A stretch of DNA of 55,337 bases, taken from the NCBI GenBank assembly GCA_002894685.1, contig NCRC01000025.1, forward strand, positions 1 through 55,337, read 5' to 3'. The position numbers were made by a program, and so were the translations under genes. Below, piece by piece: positions 47,107 through 55,337 of this stretch. This DNA is from Salinivenus lutea. GTDB taxonomy: Bacteria > Bacteroidota > Rhodothermia > Rhodothermales > Salinibacteraceae. Each line of letters opens with the position of its first letter. Positions within the stretch are counted from its first letter, which is position 1. Below the pieces are notes generated by a model. It saw nothing but the letters and a program-made list of their open reading frames with translations, did not search any database and was not told the DNA's origin.

Positions 47107-47146
47107 AGGGCCGTTCCTATTCTTGGCGATCAGTGGATGCAGGCCA

Positions 47147-47160
47147 GGGGGTAGGGGGGG
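47147..47160. promoter_or_regulatory. G-tract element like the copZ CsoR site
   Basis: GGGGGTAGGGGGGG upstream of the small secreted gene resembles, on the other strand, the CCCCCTACCCC core found in the copZ promoter. It may be a second CsoR site, but no promoter hexamers are evident around it. Confidence 0.3.
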
Positions 47161-47224
47161 CTGTTTCCCGAACACCACGAACCGCCCGTTTCTGACCCGT
47201 TCCGTCCGTGTACGGGATCAGGCG

Positions 47225-47803
47225 CTATTCGGCCTCCGGTGCCGTCACCGTGAGCGTTCCCTCCATGCCCATCTGATAGTGCTTCTCTCCCCCTGTGGTC
47301 TCAAAGCACGCGATGGTGTACGTGCCGGCCTTCGCCGCCGGAAGGGTAAACGTCATGGAGCCGCTGCCTCCAGGCGGTAACTCAAAGACGTTCTCGTGGC
47401 CGCCTTCCTCTTCCTCGTGCTCCTCCTCTTCGTCGTCGGCCCCATCGGTCTGCTTGTTTTTCGTGATCGAGACGCCGCTGAAGAGGTTTTGCTCAAAGCC
47501 GTCTTGGCTGCTGGCAATCGTGTCGCCCACGACGAAGTAGTGCTCCACGCTGCCCTCGTTCGTGAACCGGAGGGTCACCTCCTCCCCCGCCGTCACACGC
47601 ACCTCGGACGGCTCGTAGCCGTAGTCGGTCATCGCAATTTCAATGGTGTCGGGCGCAGACGACGCCGTGGTCGTTTCGCCGGCATTGGACTGTTTGCCCT
47701 CGCCGCCCCCGCAGGCGACCAACAGAACGGCAAGGCCCGCAACGACGGAGGCTCGCGAACACAGACGACGGACCAGGGCAAATGAACTCGACGACATAGG
47801 CAT
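47225..47803 (-). CDS. cupredoxin-domain lipoprotein with acidic insertion
   Basis: A 192-residue lipoprotein with lipobox VLLVAC, Cys at residue 31. The cupredoxin fold starts IEIAMTDYGYEPSEVRVTAG and holds a His ligand in SVEHYFVVGD. The C-terminal copper loop has Cys (IACFETTGG), His (EKHYQMGMEG) and Met. Together they make a type 1 site. Between the strands is an insertion DDEEEEHEEEEGGHENVFE that is exceptionally acidic and includes two His; it is unusual in plastocyanin-like proteins. It may bind extra copper or simply be a salt adaptation. Starts at 47803 or 47797 are possible. It stands between CopA ATPase and the small secreted gene. Confidence 0.9.
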   Translation of the reverse strand: MPMSSSSFALVRRLCSRASVVAGLAVLLVACGGGEGKQSNAGETTTASSAPDTIEIAMTDYGYEPSEVRVTAGEEVTLRFTNEGSVEHYFVVGDTIASSQDGFEQNLFSGVSITKNKQTDGADDEEEEHEEEEGGHENVFELPPGGSGSMTFTLPAAKAGTYTIACFETTGGEKHYQMGMEGTLTVTAPEAE

Positions 47804-47960
47804 CACAGCTTGAATTGAGTGAATACATGAGTTGGTGAAGTCTTCAATGCGCCCCCCAGTATTGCGTTTCTGCTGCCGCCTCTTCTCTCTTCACGACCGT
47901 CAACGACCGACCGCAGGTTGACCCCGCCGACACCCCCTGCTCGAAGGGGCGTTCCCCGGC

Positions 47961-50585
<2,625 letters not shown>

Positions 50586-50655
50586 CGGGTTAGGGATCCT
50601 GATTGGCACACAGAAAACACGCGTCCTCTACTCTCTTCCCTCTCGCCTTCCTCCG

Positions 50656-50934
50656 TCACAGCTCCTTCTTCAACAGGCCCATGATTTCGTCGTAGGTCTC
50701 CTCGGCTGCCTCCTCGTCCCCGGAGCGGAGCGCGTCGGTCACACACGTCTCCAGGTGGTTGCGCGTGATCTCGCGCCCCACCGACTTGAGCGCCTGCTGC
50801 ACAGAATGGATCTGATCGAGAATGTCGCCGCAGTAGCGGTCCTCGTCCACCATTCGCTGGAGGCCCCGAATCTGGCCTTCGATGCGGCGGAGGCGGGCAC
50901 GGATTTTTTCCTGATCGGCGTCGCTGACGGGCAT
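50656..50934 (-). CDS. csoR: copper-sensing repressor CsoR
   Basis: A 92-residue protein of the CsoR/RcnR family (DUF156). It is an all-helical repressor that releases DNA when Cu(I) binds. The copper ligand set is visible: Cys35 (RYCGDILDQI), His60 and Cys64 (RNHLETCVTD), the C-H-C pattern of CsoR. The length and start (MPVSDADQEKIRARLRRIEG) are normal. It lies 32 bp downstream of copZ on the same strand and precedes copA. The likely operator is in the copZ promoter at 51203-51231. Confidence 0.96.
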   Translation of the reverse strand: MPVSDADQEKIRARLRRIEGQIRGLQRMVDEDRYCGDILDQIHSVQQALKSVGREITRNHLETCVTDALRSGDEEAAEETYDEIMGLLKKEL

Positions 50935-50966
50935 GGCATCGGGAGGACACTGAGAAGACGGTGGAG

Positions 50967-51179
50967 CTATTCGGCGAGGGAGTATCCGGCCTCGTCGAGG
51001 GCCTGGGCCAGGCGGTCGCGGGAGGACACCGAAGGGTCGTACGCCACTGTGGCGGTGCCAACCTCGACTGTCTCCACGCTCACGCCGTCAACGCCCGAAA
51101 GGGCCTCGCGCACGGCGTCGACGCAGTGCTCACAGTGCATGCCGTCGATTGAGAGGGTGTCGTGCTGCTTCGTATCCAT
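50967..51179 (-). CDS. copZ: copper chaperone CopZ (HMA domain)
   Basis: A 70-residue single HMA-domain protein, the normal size. The Cu(I)-binding motif is GMHCEHC with Cys16 and Cys19. Its fold is visible in DTLSIDGMHCEHCVDAVREA and ATVAYDPSVSSRDRLAQALD. It carries cytosolic copper to CopA and CsoR. It heads the minus-strand copper operon and is followed by csoR (32 bp gap). The promoter with a CsoR-like site lies 24-52 bp upstream. A Tyr near the C-terminus (GYSLAE) matches CopZ. Confidence 0.96.
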   Translation of the reverse strand: MDTKQHDTLSIDGMHCEHCVDAVREALSGVDGVSVETVEVGTATVAYDPSVSSRDRLAQALDEAGYSLAE

Positions 51180-51202
51180 TGGCTGTCGGACAAGATGGTT
51201 GT

Positions 51203-51231
51203 TTGTTACGGGTACCCCCTACCCCTTCCAA
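51203..51231 (-). promoter_or_regulatory. copZ promoter with CsoR-like operator in the spacer
   Basis: On the minus strand TTGGAA (51226-51231), 17 bp, then TAACAA (51203-51208). The spacer contains GGGGTAGGGGGTACC, a G-tract element of the kind bound by CsoR-type repressors, placed so that CsoR would block RNA polymerase. Confidence 0.5.
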
Positions 51232-51361
51232 TGCACAATGTTTCGCTCGTCCCCGGCCGAGACGGCAGGCCCGCCGCGGGCCCCGAACCTGGTGGGGAGC
51301 CGATCATTGGAGAGGGCACGTCGCAACCGCTCCCTCGGTTTTGTCTCTCCCTCCCGTCTCC

Positions 51362-52159
51362 ATGCGCTTTCTTTTCGCCACCCTCCTGCTGCTGAGTCTA
51401 CTGGCCCCCGCCGTCCAGGCCCAAACGATCTGGTCCCGCCCGTACGCCCCGAACCAGGTGGCCATTGAGACCCTCGTGCCCGATACGCCCGCGGATGCCG
51501 GTCCGGGATCGGGGGCAACCTTTGTGACGGGCACCGTGTCGCTCAGCGACAATGTCGAGTTTGCCGGGGAGCTTCCCATTGCCCGCGCCGGGGGAGAAAA
51601 CGGGGTCTCCTCCTCTACGGCCCTCGGCAACCCGTATCTCGGCCTCGGCCTCAGCAGCACCACCCTTCCGGTGCTGGTTGAGGTGGGGACGCGCCTCCCG
51701 GTCGCCTCCTCGCAGCGGGCCGGACGCGTGGGACAGGGCGCCGACATGGGCCGAACCGCCGCCTTCCGCCGCGACGAGTTCTCGCTCTCGGTCCTCGCTA
51801 ACGGCCGGTTCGCCCTGGGCCGCTACACGAGCGTGCGGCTGCGCACCGGGGGCTCGTTTGCCTCGTTTCCGGCCTCCACCTCCCCGAGCGACAGCAACGA
51901 AACCGCGTGGCGCCTGCAGTACGACGCACAGCTCTGGCGCGAAGGCGATCGGTTGATCACCGGGCTGAGCTTTACGGGACGGGCGGTCGTGTCCTCGCCC
52001 CGCCGCACGCGCCACCATGTTGCCCTGTCGCTGATGGCCAACTGGACGCGCGTGCAGCCCGGCCTCGTCGTGGGCACGTCGGTGAACGACCTCGTCCAGG
52101 ACGGGGCCTTCTCCCCCTTCGCGGGCCTCACGCTGTCGGTGTCCTACGGGCGCTTCTGA
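51362..52159 (+). CDS. secreted protein, predicted outer-membrane beta-barrel
   Basis: A 265-residue exported protein. Signal peptide MRFLFATLLLLSLLAPAVQA. The mature part has alternating beta-strand patterns, for example NVEFAGELPIARAG, PYLGLGLSSTTLPVLVEVGT and the final strand GLTLSVSYGRF, ending in Phe as outer-membrane barrel proteins do. It resembles transporter-like barrels of Bacteroidota. The function is unknown; its position beside the copper operon (divergent from copZ, 182 bp) leaves open a metal-related role. Its TGA stop abuts that of rpoN. Confidence 0.8.
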   Translation: MRFLFATLLLLSLLAPAVQAQTIWSRPYAPNQVAIETLVPDTPADAGPGSGATFVTGTVSLSDNVEFAGELPIARAGGENGVSSSTALGNPYLGLGLSSTTLPVLVEVGTRLPVASSQRAGRVGQGADMGRTAAFRRDEFSLSVLANGRFALGRYTSVRLRTGGSFASFPASTSPSDSNETAWRLQYDAQLWREGDRLITGLSFTGRAVVSSPRRTRHHVALSLMANWTRVQPGLVVGTSVNDLVQDGAFSPFAGLTLSVSYGRF

Positions 52160-53677
52160 TCAGTCCGCAGGGTCGCCCGCCCCGTCGTCCGCCGCCTCCT
52201 CGTCGAGCACAATCTCCTTCCGGAGCCGTGCGACGGGGATGCCGAGCTGCTTCCGGTACTTTGAGACCGTCCGGCGGGCAATCTTAAACCCCTTCTCCTC
52301 CAGCGCGTCGGCCAGCTCCTGGTCCGACATCGGATCGGTCTTGTCCTCGTCGTCGACGATGCGCTGAAGCTCGGCCTTCACCTCCTTGTTTGACACCTCC
52401 TCCCCGTCGGTCGTCTCCAGCCCTTCGGAGAAGAAGTACTTGAGCTCGTAGACGCCCCACTCGGTCTGCACGTACTTGCCGTTCACCACGCGGCTCACGG
52501 TCGAGATGTCCATGTCGATGATCTCCGCCACGTCCTTCAGGATCATCGGCTTCAGGTGCCCCTCGCCGTAGCGAAAGAAGTCCTCCTGCAGCTGCACAAT
52601 CGCATCCATCACCAGCGTCATGGTGTGGCGGCGCTGGTTGATGGAATTGATGAACCAGCGGGCCGAGTCGAACTTGTTCTTCAGGAACTCACGCGTCTCC
52701 TCGTCGACGTCCCCCTCTCCGTCGGACTCCTTCTGCGCCTTCAGCTTCTGGAGCATCTGGCGGTAGTGGCGCGAGATGTGGAGGTCCGGCGCGTTGCGGC
52801 CGTTCAGGGTAATGACGAACTCCCCGTCCACGTACTCCACCGTAAAGTCGGGCGTGATGTAGTTCGTCTCCTCCGAGAACGTCCCCTCGCCCGGCTTGGG
52901 ATCGAGACGCTGCCGCACGAGGTCGAAGGCCCTTTTAAGCTCGCGCTCGTCGACCCCGAGCCGGGAGGTGAGCTTGTCGAAGTGCTTTTTGGTGAAGGCC
53001 TCGTACTCGTCCTCCAGCATGGCGATGGCCGTGTCGCGGCCGCCCACGTCCGCGTCCATTCGGTAGAGCTGGAGCAGAAGGCACTCCCGGAGGTCCCGCG
53101 CCGCGATGCCGGCCGGATCGAGGGACTGGACCTGCTTGAGGACCCGCTCCACATCGTCCTCGTCGATTTCGACGCCGTGGTTAAAGAGAATGTCGTCCAT
53201 GATCGACTCGGCGTCGCGCTTCAGGTACCCATCCTCATCAATGGACCCAATAATCTGCTCGGCGATCAGCTCCTCCTCCTCGTCGAGGTTCAGAAACGAG
53301 AGTTGCTCCTGCAGCTGCTCCGCGAGGGTCTGGTCCGCCCGCATGGGCCGGTCGCGGTCCTCTTCGTCGGTATAGTCCGGCCGGTTGTAGCCGTACAGGT
53401 CGTCGGTGTTGTTGAGGAGGTCCTCGACGTCGAACTCCTCGTCGTCCTGGTCGGTCTCCTCCAGCTCGTTTTCCATTTCCTCGGCCGCGGCGTCGAGCTC
53501 CTCCTCTTCCCGCTGCTCCTCCTCATCGAGTCCTTCCTGCAGGAGGGGGTTCTCCTCCAGCTCCTCCTGAATCCGCTGCTCCAGGTCCAAGGTGTTAAGC
53601 TGCAGCAGCTTGATGTACTGAATTTGCTGCGGCGAGAGCTTCTGCTTGAGCTCCTGCTTCTGCTGAAGTTCGAGCAT
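52160..53677 (-). CDS. rpoN: RNA polymerase sigma-54 factor RpoN
   Basis: A 505-residue sigma-54. Region I is Gln/Leu-rich (LELQQKQELKQKLSPQQIQY, then IKLLQLNTLDLEQRIQEELE). Region II is a long acidic stretch from about residue 50 to 115 (DEEEQREEEELDAAAEEMEN). Region III includes the core-binding part and HTH (FDSARWFINSINQRRHTMTL, KDVAEIIDMDISTVSRVVNG). The RpoN box reads ARRTVSKYRK near residue 475, which differs from the consensus ARRTVAKYR by one residue. Length is normal. It directs transcription from -24/-12 promoters with AAA+ activators, none of which is in the window. The start is at the first Met of region I. Its stop TGA abuts that of the convergent gene. Confidence 0.98.
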   Translation of the reverse strand: MLELQQKQELKQKLSPQQIQYIKLLQLNTLDLEQRIQEELEENPLLQEGLDEEEQREEEELDAAAEEMENELEETDQDDEEFDVEDLLNNTDDLYGYNRPDYTDEEDRDRPMRADQTLAEQLQEQLSFLNLDEEEELIAEQIIGSIDEDGYLKRDAESIMDDILFNHGVEIDEDDVERVLKQVQSLDPAGIAARDLRECLLLQLYRMDADVGGRDTAIAMLEDEYEAFTKKHFDKLTSRLGVDERELKRAFDLVRQRLDPKPGEGTFSEETNYITPDFTVEYVDGEFVITLNGRNAPDLHISRHYRQMLQKLKAQKESDGEGDVDEETREFLKNKFDSARWFINSINQRRHTMTLVMDAIVQLQEDFFRYGEGHLKPMILKDVAEIIDMDISTVSRVVNGKYVQTEWGVYELKYFFSEGLETTDGEEVSNKEVKAELQRIVDDEDKTDPMSDQELADALEEKGFKIARRTVSKYRKQLGIPVARLRKEIVLDEEAADDGAGDPAD

Positions 53678-53928
53678 AAAACTGAGAGCGTCTGCGTCGT
53701 GGAGTCCCGAAGAATGGTGGGTCCGGAGCGGCGGCGCGCGTAGAGATACGTCTGGCGCTCCGCAAGATTCATTCCGACTCGGTAGAAATGTACGAAAGCC
53801 TCGACTGAAAAGTTTGCCCCGGCGGGCGGCCGCCCCGAGCCGTCTGCCCCGCGCTCATGAAACCCTGCCCTTGCCCCCGGCTTTACCATTCTGTTCGTCT
53901 TCCCCGCATCATCTCCTGCCGCCGTTCC

Positions 53929-54993
53929 ATGAGCGAAGGCCGATCCGACGCCCTGAAGCCTGAGGCCGAGCGCTCCGAGACCGACATCGAGAAGATGTTG
54001 CGCCCGCAGTCGCTCGACGAGTTTGTGGGGCAGGAAAAAATCAAGGAGAACCTGAACGTCTTCATGACGGCGGCCCTCCAGCGCGGCGAAACGCTGGACC
54101 ACGTGCTGCTCTCAGGCCCCCCCGGGTTAGGGAAAACCACCCTTGCTCACGTCCTCGCCAACGAGATGGCCGCCCGCATCCGCACCTCCAGCGGGCCGGT
54201 GCTGGAGAAGCCGGCCGACATCGCGGGCGTGCTCACAAACCTGGAGGAGGGCGACATCCTGTTCATCGACGAGATCCACCGCCTGAGCACGGTGGTCGAG
54301 GAGTACCTCTACTCGGCGATGGAGGACTACCGCATCGACATCGTGATCGACTCGGGCCCTAATGCCCGCACCGTGCAGATCGACCTGCCGCCCTTTACGC
54401 TCGTGGGGGCCACGACGCGCAAGGGCCTGCTCACCGCCCCCCTCCGCGCCCGCTTCGGCATTGACTTTCGCTACGACTACTACACGGCCGAGCTGCTGCA
54501 GGAAATCACGCAGCGCTCCGCCCGCATCCTCTCGGTCGACACGACGGACGACGGCGCCTACGAAATTGCCCGCCGCAGCCGGGGCACGCCCCGCGTGGCG
54601 AACCGCCTGCTCCGCCGCACCCGCGACTTCGCCGAGGTGGAGGGCGACGGGCGCATCACCAAGCAGATTGCCGATCGGGCCCTCAACGCGCTCGACGTGG
54701 ATGAGGCCGGCCTCGACGACATGGACACCCGCATTCTCCTTACCCTTATCGACAACTTCGACGGCGGGCCCACCGGGCTCAAGAACCTGGCGGTGTCGGT
54801 GGGCGAGGAGGCCGGCACCCTCGAGGAGGTCTACGAGCCGTACCTAATCCAGGAGGGCTTCATAGAACGGACGCCCCGTGGCCGGGTCGCGCTGCAACGG
54901 GCCTACGACCATTTCGACCGGTCGGCCTCCGGCCCCAACCCCGATCTCTTCGACCAGGACGGCTCCCGGTCATCGTCTCGAAGCGACGTCTAA
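53929..54993 (+). CDS. ruvB: Holliday junction branch-migration helicase RuvB
   Basis: A 354-residue AAA+ motor. With RuvA it drives branch migration of Holliday junctions during recombinational repair. Walker A is [20 protein letters not shown], Walker [11 protein letters not shown], sensor 1 [19 protein letters not shown], and the C-terminal winged helix includes [20 protein letters not shown]. Start at 53929 ([20 protein letters not shown]); the upstream open frame is antisense. The C-terminus has an extra acidic/Ser tail of about 25 residues. It is divergent from rpoN. No ruvA or ruvC adjacent. Confidence 0.98.
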   Translation: MSEGRSDALKPEAERSETDIEKMLRPQSLDEFVGQEKIKENLNVFMTAALQRGETLDHVLLSGPPGLGKTTLAHVLANEMAARIRTSSGPVLEKPADIAGVLTNLEEGDILFIDEIHRLSTVVEEYLYSAMEDYRIDIVIDSGPNARTVQIDLPPFTLVGATTRKGLLTAPLRARFGIDFRYDYYTAELLQEITQRSARILSVDTTDDGAYEIARRSRGTPRVANRLLRRTRDFAEVEGDGRITKQIADRALNALDVDEAGLDDMDTRILLTLIDNFDGGPTGLKNLAVSVGEEAGTLEEVYEPYLIQEGFIERTPRGRVALQRAYDHFDRSASGPNPDLFDQDGSRSSSRSDV

Positions 54994-55094
54994 CCCCGGA
55001 ACTGCATCCCGCAGATCGGTTATCACATATCCGTCCGTCGCACAGTCTTTCGGCGGTCGGCCAATCGTCGTTTCCGTCCCTTGTTCTGCCCCGT

Positions 55095-55337
55095 ATGCCG
55101 TACGTCGTCACCGAGCCCTGCATCAACTGCAAGTACACCGACTGCGTCGAGGTCTGCCCCGTCGACTGCTTCTACGAAGGACCCAACTTCCTCGCCATCC
55201 AGCCCGACGAGTGCATCGACTGCAACGCCTGCGTCCCTGTCTGCCCCGTCGAGGCCATCTACCCCGACGACCAGCTCCCCGAGGACCAGGAGCACTACAT
55301 CCAGTGGAATGAGTACCTGTCCAATCAGTGGCGCGAG
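55095..55337 (+). CDS. 7Fe ferredoxin, 5' part (gene runs off the window end)
   Basis: The first 81 residues of a bacterial-type ferredoxin. Cys pattern: first cluster residues 9, 17 and 21 (C-x7-C-x3-CP), second 40, 43, 46 and C50P, with the intervening Cys12 and Cys25. This spacing is that of Azotobacter-type FdI ferredoxins, which hold one [3Fe-4S] and one [4Fe-4S] cluster. It opens [20 protein letters not shown]. The frame remains open at the window end, within the usual C-terminal extension (family about 107 residues). Role: low-potential electron transfer. Confidence 0.95.
   Translation, partial: MPYVVTEPCINCKYTDCVEVCPVDCFYEGPNFLAIQPDECIDCNACVPVCPVEAIYPDDQLPEDQEHYIQWNEYLSNQWRE

Overview
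The window is high-GC, densely coded chromosomal DNA. Many products have acidic composition and Asp/Glu-rich linkers or tails (RpoN, L31, PspA-like, cupredoxin). This acidic proteome, together with beta-propeller secretome proteins, a Bacteroidota-style EF-G paralogue, two photolyases and near-absent Shine-Dalgarno sequences, points to an extreme halophile of the Rhodothermota, most likely Salinibacter ruber or a close relative. That assignment is inference from composition and family resemblance, not from a search.

Layout. 1-234: 5' end of a secreted protein gene that runs off the window. 373-8058, all on the minus strand: a light/oxidative-damage neighbourhood with a DUF427 protein, small membrane protein, phytoene-dehydrogenase-like FAD enzyme, TIGR01777 epimerase, CPD photolyase, iron-sulfur (FeS-BCP) photolyase and an SDR, followed upstream by a fasciclin lipoprotein. 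8813-9066: tRNA-Asn with its own promoter and terminator. 9293-10450: moaC and an unknown gene. 10451-12779: a three-gene membrane-stress module (PspA homologue, coiled-coil protein, two-TM coiled-coil protein). 12870-17214: pyrimidine-nucleoside phosphorylase, ribosomal protein L31 type B and a secreted GH31 glycosidase.

17500-20950 is the most distinctive region. A TetR-family repressor gene is surrounded by six copies of a 15-bp palindrome, TTGACA-N3-TGTCAA, placed upstream of an NTF2-like protein, a DUF2141 protein, tetR itself and a TolC-like gene that is cut off after about 150 codons. It looks like a local TetR regulon whose efflux part has been deleted. 20999-26657: slipin/stomatin, a lone fumarate-reductase-type flavoprotein, uvrB and a small gene behind a LacI-type palindrome. 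26676-32124: three consecutive secreted beta-propeller proteins. 32336-35251: an accD that has lost its zinc-ribbon cysteines, tsaB, and DUF1684 and DUF411 proteins. 35455-40852: an EF-G paralogue lacking the catalytic His, a cysteine-desulfurase-like enzyme and a TPR protein.

41078-51179 is a complete copper-homeostasis island on the minus strand: CopZ, CsoR, CopA-type (CPC) ATPase, an acidic cupredoxin lipoprotein, a small secreted Cys/His protein, CopA-type multicopper oxidase, PcoB/CopB outer-membrane protein, a methyltransferase and a CPH-type ATPase. It combines cytosolic chaperone and sensor, inner-membrane export, periplasmic oxidation and an outer-membrane component. A CsoR-like operator lies in the spacer of the putative copZ promoter. 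51362-55337: a beta-barrel-like protein, rpoN, ruvB and the 5' end of a 7Fe ferredoxin gene. No CRISPR array, rRNA, intact insertion sequence or prophage was seen.
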